Below, piece after piece: positions 15,863-25,018 of a stretch of 32,666 nucleotides of DNA (position 1 is its first letter; every line of letters begins with the position of its first letter). Origin of the DNA: Gammaproteobacteria bacterium. Lineage in GTDB: Bacteria; Pseudomonadota; Gammaproteobacteria; Arenicellales; Arenicellaceae. The stretch spans positions 1 to 32,666 of the forward strand of contig JAKVBA010000046.1 in NCBI GenBank assembly GCA_022447525.1, in the 5' to 3' direction. Below the pieces are notes generated by a model. The model saw nothing but the letters and a program-made list of their open reading frames with translations. It had not been told where the DNA came from and made no database searches. The position numbers and the translations under genes were made by a program.

Positions 15863-17704
15863 CTATGAAATATGTACTTCTCTAAACATGCTCGGCATGT
15901 GGTAGAGAAGATGACAGTGATAGGCCCATTTACCAATCGCATCGGCCGTTACCAAATAACTAATTTTTGATCCGGGCTGGACAATTACCGTATGTTTTCT
16001 GGGTATAAATTGACTGTCGCCCGTTTCTAAATCGCTCCAAACGCCATGCAAATGCATCGGGTGATTCATCATCGTATTGTTGACTAGAGTAATCCGCACG
16101 CGCTCGCCATATTTCATCAGTATTGGATCAGCATCTGCGTACTTAATACCATTGATAGACCACATATATCTGCTCATATTGCCGGTCAAATGCAGCTCGA
16201 TCTCTCGTTCTGGCTCTCGTGGATCAGGCGTTCGATTTAAGTTAAATAAATCGGCGTAGGTCAAAACATTTCTACCGTTATTTCTCAGCCCCACTCCAGG
16301 GTCATCCAGACGGTAGTCTGCACCGTCTGCAAGCATATCTATGTGTGGACCCATTTTAATCAAATCGAAAGACGGTTTTTTTGAAGTACCCATGCCGGCC
16401 TTGCCTGTTGCAAATTCTTGGACAATTTTTGTCGGCATTTCGCAGTGTCCCATGGCGGCATGCTCAGGAGTGCACTCCATTGCAGGGGCTGTCGTGACTT
16501 CGCAATGTCCCATTGCAGCGTGTTCTGGCGTACAACCACTACTGTGCTCTGGGGCGTGTGAAGAACCGTGTGACATACCCATATCCGCGTGAGTTAGAAT
16601 CGGCGATTCATCCATTTCTGGTATAACGGGTACCATATTCATGTCTGGAGTCAAGGTGCCTCTTGCATAACCCGAGCGGTCTATGGCCTGACAAAAGAGC
16701 GTATAAGCTTGTTCCGAACTTGGTTCAACAATGACATCATAGGTTTCCGCCACGCCGAGACGAAACTCGTCAACGCTGACTGGCTGAACGTATTGGCCAT
16801 CAGCAGCGACGACCGTCATCTTCAATCCGGGTATCCTGACATCAAAAAATGTCATTGCCGCTGCATTAATAAAACGAAGCAGGATTTTCTCACCACGATT
16901 AAACCCTCCTACCCAGCCAGAAGCTGGTGTTTCGCCGTTCATGAGAAACGTGTAGGTGCGGCCAGTAACGTCTGAAAGGTCAGTATCAGACATTCGCATA
17001 TGATTCCACATCTCACGATGCTTCAGTGCCTTGACAAGCCCCTTTGCTTGAACGTCATTCGCTAAATCTTCAAGTGTGCGTTCATCAATATTATAGATAT
17101 GTGGACTCTTTTTTAAATTGGCATAAACGTCGAGCGGATGCTCATCACTCCAATCAGATAAAACAATAATATGTTCTCGATCGTAACTGTAAGGCGCAGG
17201 TTCTTTAGGCTCGATAATTATCGCACCATACATTCCTTGCTGCTCTTGAAAGCCTGAGTGGCTGTGATACCAGTATGTGCCGTTTTGATTAACGTCAAAC
17301 CGATAACGAAATGTTTCCCCAGGCTTAATCCCTGAGAAGCTAAGACCGGGCACTCCATCCATTCCAGCGGGCAGAATAATACCGTGCCAGTGAATAGAGC
17401 TGTCGTGTGCGAGTTTATTGGTGACGTCTATAGTTACGGTGTCGCCCTCTTTCCATCGCAAAATAGGTGAAGGAACTGAACCGTTTACAGCAAATGCTTG
17501 CTTTGTTTGACCAGTAAAATTGACTGGTTTATAACCTACGTCTAATTTAAACCTAGATCCTTGAAGCACTGGTTGAGATTTAAAAAAACGCGTTTGTTGA
17601 TTTAGATCGTTTGAGCCCTTTGCTGAACCGATTAAACCCCCAGCAGATGTTGCTGCTAGCCCCGTTACAAAACGACGCCTAGTTTGAGAAAATGGTCGAG
17701 CCAT
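15863..17704 (-). CDS. copA: Multicopper oxidase CopA, Tat-exported
   Basis: Copper-resistance multicopper oxidase of 613 aa, a periplasmic enzyme that oxidises Cu(I). The N terminus has a twin-arginine motif (TRRRFVTGLA, residues 8-17). The four copper-binding blocks are in order: SIHWHG, YWYHSHSGFQEQQG, then near the C terminus NHPMHLHG and WAYHCHLLYHMPSMF, giving one type 1 and one trinuclear site. A Met/His/Cys-rich insert at about 365-425 contains a twofold tandem copy of CTPEHAAMGHCE (391-402 and 411-422), likely extra copper-binding segments. GGAGG precedes ATG. It is the middle gene of the small-protein/copA/copB operon. Confidence 0.95.
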   Translation of the reverse strand: MARPFSQTRRRFVTGLAATSAGGLIGSAKGSNDLNQQTRFFKSQPVLQGSRFKLDVGYKPVNFTGQTKQAFAVNGSVPSPILRWKEGDTVTIDVTNKLAHDSSIHWHGIILPAGMDGVPGLSFSGIKPGETFRYRFDVNQNGTYWYHSHSGFQEQQGMYGAIIIEPKEPAPYSYDREHIIVLSDWSDEHPLDVYANLKKSPHIYNIDERTLEDLANDVQAKGLVKALKHREMWNHMRMSDTDLSDVTGRTYTFLMNGETPASGWVGGFNRGEKILLRFINAAAMTFFDVRIPGLKMTVVAADGQYVQPVSVDEFRLGVAETYDVIVEPSSEQAYTLFCQAIDRSGYARGTLTPDMNMVPVIPEMDESPILTHADMGMSHGSSHAPEHSSGCTPEHAAMGHCEVTTAPAMECTPEHAAMGHCEMPTKIVQEFATGKAGMGTSKKPSFDLIKMGPHIDMLADGADYRLDDPGVGLRNNGRNVLTYADLFNLNRTPDPREPEREIELHLTGNMSRYMWSINGIKYADADPILMKYGERVRITLVNNTMMNHPMHLHGVWSDLETGDSQFIPRKHTVIVQPGSKISYLVTADAIGKWAYHCHLLYHMPSMFREVHIS

Positions 17705-17747
17705 TTTGCTACCTCCGAAATAGTTAATTAGTAAAAATGATCACTAA

Positions 17748-18089
17748 TCAGATTTTCTTTGGAGGCCGGGGTTGAATGGCTGTTAATATTGAGGGGAAAG
17801 AACTCTGAGACCATCCAGATTTAGCATGGGCACTCGCTTGCAGGTCGCCAAGGTCGCTATCCATTGAAATCGCTTGAGCCATGACAGTACAAAACATTTC
17901 GCAGGCCAATGAGTTGACAGATTGATCTGCGCTAATGTCTTTGGCTCCGTGGCAGGATGCACTGACCTCTATCTTATGATCCGGATTATTTTTGAGAGAC
18001 GTGGAGGCATGCACTGTCGCAACCGAACTCGCCGCTAAATAAATTAGCAAGAATGCAAAAGAAAAGGTTTTTTTCAGGACAACGTACAT
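17748..18089 (-). CDS. Small exported Cys-containing protein of the cop operon
   Basis: A 113-residue protein from the ATG at 18089; the frame can start five codons earlier at a GTG (18104), but that overlaps a -10-like sequence. A signal peptide covers about residues 1-28 (KKTFSFAFLLIYLAAS, then VHAS). The mature part has SCHGAK and ACEMFC, so three closely spaced cysteines, a histidine and methionines that could bind copper, and ends QPRPPKKI. I do not recognise the family. Its place 43 bases before copA suggests a copper-linked periplasmic role. Confidence 0.65.
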   Translation of the reverse strand: MYVVLKKTFSFAFLLIYLAASSVATVHASTSLKNNPDHKIEVSASCHGAKDISADQSVNSLACEMFCTVMAQAISMDSDLGDLQASAHAKSGWSQSSFPSILTAIQPRPPKKI

Positions 18090-18095
18090 AGCTTC

Positions 18096-18126
18096 ATTAT
18101 ACACCTTGATTCAGTCTTCATGTGAA
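18096..18126 (-). promoter_or_regulatory. Candidate cop operon promoter with 19-bp spacer
   Basis: On the minus strand TTCACA (18121-18126) and an extended -10 TGTATAAT (18096-18103) are separated by 19 bases. That spacing is typical of promoters activated by MerR-family regulators such as CueR, which would suit a copper operon, but I see no convincing dyad in the spacer. If it is real, transcription would start almost at the ATG (18089), giving a leaderless message. Confidence 0.4.
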
Positions 18127-18297
18127 TACAGAGTTTGTAAAAGCAAGTCGACCGTTTGCACGAGTCCTCACATTGCTCGAAAAATGCTTATCAAAAGCCA
18201 CTTTATCTGATTGGACTCTCTTGTGTGTCGCATGTTATTGCAGAAATAACAAATCGAATATCAGTATATTGTAACGTGTGTTAATCTCCCGTTGCTA

Positions 18298-18340
18298 AAG
18301 TTATCGTGGGTTAAAACTTCTTTACCTCTGACGATAACTT
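18298..18340. repeat. Perfect 10-bp inverted repeat before the MerC-domain gene
   Basis: AAGTTATCGT (18298-18307) and ACGATAACTT (18331-18340) are exact reverse complements with a 23-base spacer, 28 bases before the ATG at 18368. It could form a leader hairpin or be a double operator. No T-run follows, so it is not a terminator. The wider gap (18105-18367) also holds TGTTATT-GCAGA-AATAACA at 18233-18251, a Zur-like half-site pair with abnormal spacing. Confidence 0.45.
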
Positions 18341-18367
18341 AAACTGATTAAATACAATCTATCTTTC

Positions 18368-18790
18368 ATGAAATACGATATAAATAATCTGCCTCTAGCT
18401 ACTTCAATCGCAAATATAGATCGTTTTGCTGTAAGTCTGTCTTTGTTGTGCGTGGTTCATTGTCTGTTAACGCCGATATTGCTTGTTGCAATGCCTTCAC
18501 TTACATCAACTGTTCTGGGTGGAGAAAAATTACATTTACTTTTGGTTTTCTTGATCTTACCTACAAGCCTATTTTCCTTAACCTTAGGTTGTAAACGACA
18601 CAGTCGGTGGATATTTTGGATCGCGGGGCTAGTCGGACTCGCGCTATTGATTACCGGGGTCTTCGTAGAACCGCTAGGGCTCGATCACCATTGGGAAACT
18701 CGTCTTACTTTAATTGGATCTGCCTTTGTAGCCAGCGCTCATATACTCAATTTTATCGAGTGCAGGAAGCGAGCAGAGCATGGCTGCTGA
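18368..18790 (+). CDS. MerC-domain membrane protein
   Basis: A 140-residue protein with four predicted membrane helices and the MerC pattern (PF03203): SLLCVVHCLLTPILLVAMP in the first helix and a final NFIECRKRAEHGC tail. MerC in mer operons carries Hg(II) through paired cysteines; here the first-helix motif is CVVHC, the version usual in MerC-domain proteins away from mer genes. No other mer gene is present. It is 24 bases from the next gene and lies between copper and zinc genes, so a role with a thiophilic metal or zinc is plausible, but the substrate is unknown. Confidence 0.82.
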   Translation: MKYDINNLPLATSIANIDRFAVSLSLLCVVHCLLTPILLVAMPSLTSTVLGGEKLHLLLVFLILPTSLFSLTLGCKRHSRWIFWIAGLVGLALLITGVFVEPLGLDHHWETRLTLIGSAFVASAHILNFIECRKRAEHGC

Positions 18791-18814
18791 GTCAAAAAAA
18801 TAAGTATTAGCAAA

Positions 18815-19561
18815 ATGATTTTTCAGGCTATATTTTATTTATTTATCGTTGGCATGTTTATGCCATCCTCAGCGTTTGCACATCCTGCAGACGAGCTCTG
18901 CTTTGAGGATGCGATGGATATTAGCCTCTGTAGTCAACTAGCGGAGCTTGATCGAATCAACGCTGCTCCCTCAGCCCTTCCGAGCATCGAACTAGATCGT
19001 TCTGCGTTTGAAACATTTTCTCTTTATACACAGTTTGGTATCGAGCACATACTACCCTTTGGGATAGATCATTTGGCTTTCTTATTAGCCTTAGTGCTTG
19101 CCGCGAAGGGTTTAAGATCTTTAATCATACAAATATCTGTTTTTACTCTCGCTCACAGTCTCACCTTGATTCTTGGTGTCTTGGGGCTGGTGACGCTAAA
19201 TGCCTCGCTAGTTGAAGCAATCATTGCACTATCAATTGCCTTCGTAGCCGTTGAGAACCTATTTTTTAAATACAAACTGGGTTGGCGCTCGCTGATAATT
19301 TTTGGATTTGGTTTGCTACATGGATTGGGCTTCGCAGGAGCACTAGGTGATCTAGGTATACCGACTAATCATTACGTTAGCGCCTTGCTCGGCTTTAATT
19401 TGGGCGTTGAGATAGCTCAGATTTTATTTGGTTTAATTTGTTTTCTGATACTGCACAAAGCAATTAAGCCATTTATTTTTAGACGTTTTGTTTATCTTCC
19501 GCTAAATTGTTTTGTCGCTGCGTTGGGAATTTACTGGCTAGCTGAGAGAACGCTGCTCTGA
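18815..19561 (+). CDS. HupE/UreJ-family membrane protein
   Basis: A 248-residue protein with a signal-like N terminus ending FAHPA, a short exported segment, and six predicted membrane helices carrying the HupE/UreJ pattern: GIEHILPFGIDHLAFLLALV, FTLAHSLTLIL, ALSIAFVAVENL, FGLLHGLGFAGAL and FNLGVEIAQ. Conserved His and Asp in helices (GIDHLAF, LLHGLGF) fit a divalent-metal permease; family members are known or predicted to carry nickel or cobalt. The conserved His of the mature N terminus (AHPADE) is present. It is paired with the MerC-domain gene as a two-gene operon. Cobalt uptake for the B12 locus and zinc uptake are both possible. Confidence 0.85.
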   Translation: MIFQAIFYLFIVGMFMPSSAFAHPADELCFEDAMDISLCSQLAELDRINAAPSALPSIELDRSAFETFSLYTQFGIEHILPFGIDHLAFLLALVLAAKGLRSLIIQISVFTLAHSLTLILGVLGLVTLNASLVEAIIALSIAFVAVENLFFKYKLGWRSLIIFGFGLLHGLGFAGALGDLGIPTNHYVSALLGFNLGVEIAQILFGLICFLILHKAIKPFIFRRFVYLPLNCFVAALGIYWLAERTLL

Positions 19562-19666
19562 GATATATTTAGCTTAGAGTCTTGATCTACATTTGGACAT
19601 CTCGACCTACAACTTGAATCATAAAAAAGCGTATATTGAGGTTCTGGCGGGACACATATTTCTATT

Positions 19667-19701
19667 TAAAAACTAGGGAAAAGCGCATAACAATCCCTAG
19701 T
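19667..19701 (-). terminator. Intrinsic terminator of the peptide-transporter operon
   Basis: On the minus strand ACTAGGGA and TCCCTAGT (19694-19701 and 19672-19679) form a perfect 8-bp stem followed directly by TTTT. It lies 70 bases after the stop of the fused ATPase gene. The rest of the 209-base convergent gap (19562-19770) contains nothing else that I recognise. Confidence 0.8.
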
Positions 19702-19770
19702 ATCATTCAGTAAATTTGCGTTTTAGATGACTTTTTACTGCCGGGTGAGCAAAAGATAACAACGCAGGTG

Positions 19771-21345
19771 TCAGGCTATCGCGTCTGGAGTAGCATTCAA
19801 TAGCGACTGAGTGTACTGATGTTGCGGTGACGACCAGACCTCATTTACATGCCCTCGCTCAACTAAAACACCGTGTTTCAACACAATTACTCGATCACAA
19901 ATTCTCCGAACAACCGCTAAATCGTGAGAGATAAACAACATACTCAAGTTGTGTTTTTTAACTAGGCTCTCGATTAATTCCAATATTTGCTTCTGTATTG
20001 TCACATCTAATGCTGAAACAGGTTCATCAGCAACGATAAAATCAGGTTTGGTAGCAATTGCTCGACCGATAGCGATGCGTTGACGTTGTCCGCCAGAAAA
20101 TTCATGTGGGTATTTTCGAGCAAACTTGCGATCTAGGCCAACATCATCCATGAGGGCAAAAACAGCTTCAACTAATCCCTCACCACTAGCTATACCATGC
20201 ACTTTCAAGGGCTCAGCTAGCGTATCAAACACATTCATTCTTGGATTCAAAGAGGCATATGGGTCCTGAAATATCATTTGCATTCGGCGCCTCAAAGGTA
20301 AGAATTCTTTTGCGGATTTGTCTAATAACGAAATACCGTCAAAGGTCGCCTTTCCACTCGCGCTTACAAGCTGCAAAAGGCTTCGTCCAATGGTCGATTT
20401 CCCAGAACCTGACTCGCCTACTAAACCAAGAATTTCGCCTTTCTTAACGTCAAAACTGACTTCATCGATGGCCCTGAATCTACCTTGATCAGTTGTAAAC
20501 TCGACAACTAAATTATCGACTTGAACAAGCGATTTATCGACAACTTGCGATGCTTTCTTGGCTCCAGTCGGAATCGCAGCGATTAATTTTTTAGTGTACT
20601 CGTGCTGGGGATTGTTAAAAACCGTATTCGTTTCACCCTCCTCAACGATTTCGCCTGACTTCATTACCATGATTCGGTCGGCTAAACCTTTGACAACAGC
20701 CAGATCGTGACTAATAAAAATTACCGCGATATTTCGCCTTTTTTGGATATCAGCAACCAACTCTAGGATTTGCTTTTGTATTGTCACATCCAGTGCGGTC
20801 GTCGGCTCGTCGGCAATGAGTAATTCGGGTTCTGCTATTAGGGCCATGGCAATCATTACTCGTTGGCGCATACCACCTGAAAACTCATGTGGCCATGCAT
20901 CGAAGTTTGCCTCTGGGTCCCGTATACCGACTTCTTTGAGTAACTCGATCGCCCTTTGTTTGGCTACAATACGCGATACATTTTTATGATAGGTTAGAGG
21001 CTCAATTAGCTGCTCACCTACCCTTATGTAGGGATTAAGACAGGTCATTGGATCCTGAAATATCATGGCGACTTTATTGCCTCTGATATCTAATTGGGTT
21101 TTCTCATTACATTTCAATAAGTCGATATTGTCTAGCATCGCTTGGCCAGATTCGATGCGACCAGGAGGTTGGGGTATCAGCCCCATTATTGAGTAGCAAC
21201 TTACGGATTTGCCAGAGCCAGATTCGCCCACAATTCCAAGAGTTTCTCCCTTTGACAAAGAAAAACTAACGTCTTTAACGGCTTCAGTAACGCCATTGCG
21301 TGTATGAAAACTAACGGACAAGTTATTTACAGATAATAGAGGCAT
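19771..21345 (-). CDS. Peptide ABC transporter, fused double ATPase (OppD-OppF type)
   Basis: A 524-residue protein with two complete ABC ATPase domains. The first (about 1-260) has GESGSGKSVSC, the signature EFSGGMRQRVMIA and LLIADEPTTALD. The second (about 272-520) has GESGSGKSTIG, EFSGGQRQRIAIG and FIVADEPVSALD. Each carries the oligopeptide/nickel-type C-terminal extension. Such fusions, like YejF, serve as the single ATPase subunit of Opp/Dpp-type importers instead of separate D and F proteins. It is the last gene of the transporter operon and lies 3 bases from the permease gene. Both halves look active. Confidence 0.93.
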   Translation of the reverse strand: MPLLSVNNLSVSFHTRNGVTEAVKDVSFSLSKGETLGIVGESGSGKSVSCYSIMGLIPQPPGRIESGQAMLDNIDLLKCNEKTQLDIRGNKVAMIFQDPMTCLNPYIRVGEQLIEPLTYHKNVSRIVAKQRAIELLKEVGIRDPEANFDAWPHEFSGGMRQRVMIAMALIAEPELLIADEPTTALDVTIQKQILELVADIQKRRNIAVIFISHDLAVVKGLADRIMVMKSGEIVEEGETNTVFNNPQHEYTKKLIAAIPTGAKKASQVVDKSLVQVDNLVVEFTTDQGRFRAIDEVSFDVKKGEILGLVGESGSGKSTIGRSLLQLVSASGKATFDGISLLDKSAKEFLPLRRRMQMIFQDPYASLNPRMNVFDTLAEPLKVHGIASGEGLVEAVFALMDDVGLDRKFARKYPHEFSGGQRQRIAIGRAIATKPDFIVADEPVSALDVTIQKQILELIESLVKKHNLSMLFISHDLAVVRRICDRVIVLKHGVLVERGHVNEVWSSPQHQYTQSLLNATPDAIA

Positions 21346-21348
21346 AAT

Positions 21349-22227
21349 TTAATCCTTAGAGGCACGTACATCTAGGGCATCACGTAGCCCGTCACCGAGG
21401 AAATTCAACGAAAATAGCACCAAAGATAGGGTGACTCCCGGGAAAATAAGTAACCATGGGTATTCCTCCATAGTCTCTACCCCAGCCGAAATTAGCAGCC
21501 CCCAAGACGATTGAGGTGCTTGTATACCCAGGCCTAGAAAGCTCAGAAACGCTTCCAATAGCATGACATTTGGGATCGTTAGCGTGGTATACACAATTAC
21601 TGGACCAATCGCATTTGGAATAATGTGACGTCTAATAATTGTCCACTGAGAGAGCCCCATTGACCGCGCAGCCTCGACAAATTCTAATTGCTTTAAACTT
21701 TGTACTTGGCCTCGTACGATTCGTGCCATAGTAAGCCATTCGACTAGCCCAATTGCGAGAAATAAAAGCAGTAATGATCGACCAAAAATCACCATCAATA
21801 GCACGATAAAGATCATAAAAGGTAAGGCATAAATAATATCTACAATACGCATCATAATCGCATCAGTACGACCACCAATGTAGCCAGCGATGGCTCCCCA
21901 GGTGACACCGACTAAAAGTGCAACACCCGTCGCAATTAGGCCAACGGTTATTGATACTCTGCCGCCGTACAGTACGCGGGTAAGTAAGTCTCTACCAAGA
22001 TTGTCGGTACCCATCCAATGTTGCCAAGATGGCGCAGTTGCACCCAGACCTAAGTTTTGTTCTTCGTAACCATATGGAGTTATCCATGGCGCAAGTAAAC
22101 ACGCCAAACCAATAACTAGCAGCACAGTGAGGCCAAAAATCGCCAGTTTATTCTTCCTCAACCTCTGTTTTGCGTCTTGCCATAAAGATTGGCCAACTTC
22201 TGTCTCGTCAAAATTCGAAATAGCCAT
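21349..22227 (-). CDS. Peptide ABC transporter permease (OppC type)
   Basis: A 292-residue inner-membrane permease. It has the OppC N-terminal helix after a cytoplasmic tail (LAIFGLTVLLVIGLACLLAP), the exported GTDNLGRDLLTRVLYGGRVS block, and the BPD_transp_1 core with the EAA loop EAARSMGLSQWTIIRRHIIP that docks to the ATPase. It pairs with the OppB-type protein and starts at the last base of that gene's stop, so translation is coupled. Confidence 0.94.
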   Translation of the reverse strand: MAISNFDETEVGQSLWQDAKQRLRKNKLAIFGLTVLLVIGLACLLAPWITPYGYEEQNLGLGATAPSWQHWMGTDNLGRDLLTRVLYGGRVSITVGLIATGVALLVGVTWGAIAGYIGGRTDAIMMRIVDIIYALPFMIFIVLLMVIFGRSLLLLFLAIGLVEWLTMARIVRGQVQSLKQLEFVEAARSMGLSQWTIIRRHIIPNAIGPVIVYTTLTIPNVMLLEAFLSFLGLGIQAPQSSWGLLISAGVETMEEYPWLLIFPGVTLSLVLFSLNFLGDGLRDALDVRASKD

Positions 22228-23159
22228 TATTTACTCCCTACTTCACTACGTAATCGAGGATTGAGATAAGCTGCAACCACGTCTGATAAAAGATTAAATA
22301 AGATAATCAGGCCAGCGAGAAAGACTGTACAACCAAGAATTAGGGTATAGTCCCGATTAAACGCTGCTTGTACATAAAATCGCCCTAAGCCATGTATTTG
22401 AAATACGGTCTCAATAACGAAAGAGCCAGATAAAATGCCAGCGAATGCAGGCCCCAAATATGAGACCACAGGCAAGATGCCGCCGCGTAAACCATGTTTT
22501 AAGACGACCATGTAGTTCGGTAAGCCTTTTGCTCTAGCGGTACGAATATAGTCTTGCGACATCACTTCCATCATCCCTCCACGACTTAATCTAGCTACGT
22601 AGGCTGCGTACATAGCTCCGAGAGTGATGCTTGGTAGTATTTTGTCTCCCGGTAAATCTCCCCAGCCAGAAACCGGCAACCATTCAAGCCATATTCCAAA
22701 GACCAAAACGAGTAAAGGACCAAGTAGGAATGTGGGCATACAAATACCTATCATCGCGATGGACATAGAGACATAGTCTTGGGTGCTATTGGGCTTCAAA
22801 GCAGCAACGATGCCTGCTATGCCGCCTATAACGAGCGCCACCAGAATTGCATACAAGCCAAGTTCAGCAGTAACTGGAAAACCCGTGGCAATTAGTTCGT
22901 TCACACTCCTTCCAGGATACTTAAAAGTTGGGCCTAAATCACCTTGCAACAAGTCTCCCATATAGGAAAAATATTGACTGATCAGCGGTTGATCCAGATT
23001 GTATTGAGCCTCTAAAGCGGCTTTCACCACCGGAGGAACACTTTTCTCCGCATCAAAAGGTCCACCTGGTGCGAACCTAACCAAGAAGAAAGTAATGGTT
23101 ACAACTATCCACAGTACTGGAATGGCTTGTAACACACGATAAAAAATAAACTTTCCCAT
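22227..23159 (-). CDS. Peptide ABC transporter permease (OppB type)
   Basis: A 310-residue inner-membrane permease with the OppB N terminus (FIFYRVLQAIPVLWIVVTIT, then FFLVRFAPGGPFD) and the ATPase-docking loop RTARAKGLPNYMVVLKHGLR. It forms the heterodimeric channel with the OppC-type protein. GAGGG stands seven bases before the ATG, which directly abuts the stop of the binding-protein gene. Gene order A-B-C-DF is standard for the family. Confidence 0.94.
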   Translation of the reverse strand: MGKFIFYRVLQAIPVLWIVVTITFFLVRFAPGGPFDAEKSVPPVVKAALEAQYNLDQPLISQYFSYMGDLLQGDLGPTFKYPGRSVNELIATGFPVTAELGLYAILVALVIGGIAGIVAALKPNSTQDYVSMSIAMIGICMPTFLLGPLLVLVFGIWLEWLPVSGWGDLPGDKILPSITLGAMYAAYVARLSRGGMMEVMSQDYIRTARAKGLPNYMVVLKHGLRGGILPVVSYLGPAFAGILSGSFVIETVFQIHGLGRFYVQAAFNRDYTLILGCTVFLAGLIILFNLLSDVVAAYLNPRLRSEVGSK

Positions 23160-24872
23160 TTAATTACCCTCCTTCTCGAGTGATACGTATTTAAAATAGT
23201 AATAGTCGAGGTAATTTGGGTGCAATCCTTTTACTGAGGGGTGAACCAGATATTTAGTTTTGTAGTTATAAATTGGCACGAACGGTAGATCAGTCATAAA
23301 TCGTGTTTCAGCTTTGTAAAATTCCTCCAGTCGCTGCTCCGGTGAACTCGCCTCTGGGATGGTTTTTAATATCATCTGGTCATATTCCGGAACGTTATAT
23401 CCGGAGCGATTATTACCATTGCTTGATAGGCCAAGATCCAAAAAGTTCATTGGATCTACATAGTCTCCAATCCACCCTGCTCTCGCAATGTCGTAATCTA
23501 GCCTATTTCTTGAGTCGATATATACTTTCCACTCTTGGTTTGTTAGGCCGACACTCACATTTAAAATATTTTTCCACATCTGCTGAACAGCAACCGCAAT
23601 TTTGCGATGGGACTCATTAGTATTGTAAAGAAGATCGACCTCAGGAAACCCCTTGCCTTCGGGGTAACCTGCCTCAGCCAGTAAACGTTTCGCCTCTTTT
23701 GGATCAAAAGAAACTAACTTTGGCGGGTTATAACCCGACAGCCCGGGAGGAGTAATGGAGTAGCTTGGATCCACTACGCCATACATAATATCTTTTGCTA
23801 TAGTTTTCCGATCAATTGCCAAAGCAAATGCGCGTCTAACTCTGACATCGTTGAAAGGCGGTCTTGTCACATTAAATTGATAATAATAGGTGCCGAGATA
23901 AGGATTGTTTCGAAATTTTTCTGGCTCATTGGCCCGATAATAAGGAATTTTATCTAGCGGGATATCTTCGGTCTTGTGAATTTGGCCAGCACGAAACATT
24001 CTCTCTTCGGTTGAATAGTTTTCAACCGGATAAAACGTTATTTCGTTCAACTTGACAGTATCGGCATCCCAGTAATTAGGATTTTTTTCAACAGTGAGTT
24101 GATGGTATATCTTCCAATCCTTGAGCATGAATGGGCCGTTACTGACTATATTTCCTGGCCGCACCCATTGTGTGTATTGATCAGTCATCTTTCCATGAGC
24201 CAAAACGACATGACGTGGAACCGCATAAAAAGAGTGATGGTTAAGCAGATTTAAAAAATACGGAGCCGGATTTTCTAATTCTACTTCTAATGTATGTTCA
24301 TCAATTACTCTTACCCCAACTTGATCAAAATCTTTGAGGGTTCCGTTACCCCAAGCTTCGACATTTTTGATGATGTAAAGCATATAGGCATACTGGTTTC
24401 CCATCATAGGTGAAGAGGCTCGCTCCCAAGACCATCGGTAGTCTTCGGCTGTGATCGAAACGCCGTCGGACCATTTTGCATTTTTACGGATATAGAATCT
24501 ATAAGTCTTGCCATCCTCACTGACCTCCCACCTTTCAGCCATCCCAGGAATTGGTTGCAGAGTTTTAGGATGTGCGCTTACTAATCCCTCGAAAAGGGCC
24601 ATGGATATATGATTTTCAGGGACGCCAGTGTGAATGTGAGGGTCTAAAGTTTGTGGCTCAGCAAAATTGCCAATATGCAAGACACCATCCCTGTTTCCGG
24701 ATTCAACTCGACTCTCTCCCGAACCACATGATGATAATAAGAGTGTAGCGCAAAGAATGAGCACACCTTTAGCGTGCCATGATAAAAACGAAAAATGCAT
24801 AGTCATATATCTATGTTGAATAAATGCAAAAACAGAACAGGCGCTGGATGATAGCGAGCAACTTTTAGACAT
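23160..24872 (-). CDS. Oligopeptide-binding lipoprotein (OppA type)
   Basis: A periplasmic solute-binding protein of the SBP_bac_5 family (570 aa from the first ATG). It shows NFAEPQTLDPHIHTG at the start of the mature part, FYIRKNAKWSDGVSITAEDY, and RRAFALAIDRKTIAKDIMYG. A lipobox LLLSSCG has Cys49, so the protein should be membrane-tethered. The start is uncertain: ATG 24872 has a good AGGA site but gives a long 30-residue n-region, while ATG 24806 or 24800 would give an ordinary lipoprotein signal. The closest family is OppA/MppA, so peptides are the likely cargo. First gene of the operon. Confidence 0.9.
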   Translation of the reverse strand: MSKSCSLSSSACSVFAFIQHRYMTMHFSFLSWHAKGVLILCATLLLSSCGSGESRVESGNRDGVLHIGNFAEPQTLDPHIHTGVPENHISMALFEGLVSAHPKTLQPIPGMAERWEVSEDGKTYRFYIRKNAKWSDGVSITAEDYRWSWERASSPMMGNQYAYMLYIIKNVEAWGNGTLKDFDQVGVRVIDEHTLEVELENPAPYFLNLLNHHSFYAVPRHVVLAHGKMTDQYTQWVRPGNIVSNGPFMLKDWKIYHQLTVEKNPNYWDADTVKLNEITFYPVENYSTEERMFRAGQIHKTEDIPLDKIPYYRANEPEKFRNNPYLGTYYYQFNVTRPPFNDVRVRRAFALAIDRKTIAKDIMYGVVDPSYSITPPGLSGYNPPKLVSFDPKEAKRLLAEAGYPEGKGFPEVDLLYNTNESHRKIAVAVQQMWKNILNVSVGLTNQEWKVYIDSRNRLDYDIARAGWIGDYVDPMNFLDLGLSSNGNNRSGYNVPEYDQMILKTIPEASSPEQRLEEFYKAETRFMTDLPFVPIYNYKTKYLVHPSVKGLHPNYLDYYYFKYVSLEKEGN

Positions 24873-24944
24873 TTTTGAATCCTAACTTAGTGGATACCTA
24901 AAAGTATCTGCGCCGCGGAATTACAGGATCACGACAGCAGAAGT

Positions 24945-24977
24945 AAAAAAATAGACCCAATCATTGAAGATTGGGCC
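24945..24977 (-). terminator. Intrinsic terminator of the M3 peptidase gene
   Basis: On the minus strand GGCCCAATC pairs with GATTGGGTC around a six-base loop (24954-24977), a 9-bp stem with one G.U pair, followed by TATTTTTTTAC. It lies about 40 bases after the peptidase stop, upstream of the OppA-type gene, separating the two transcription units. Confidence 0.88.
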
Positions 24978-25018
24978 TAAGGTTTTAGGTCGTGACAACT
25001 CTAATCCGAATTTGAATC

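Noticed and set aside
18102-18120. CueR/MerR operator in the 19-base spacer of the cop promoter
   Set aside because: The spacer length fits but no inverted repeat of the ACCTTCC-like type is visible.
18233-18251. TGTTATT-GCAGA-AATAACA as a Zur box before the MerC-domain gene
   Set aside because: The half-sites resemble Zur but the centre is too long compared with either known Zur spacing; kept only as a remark.
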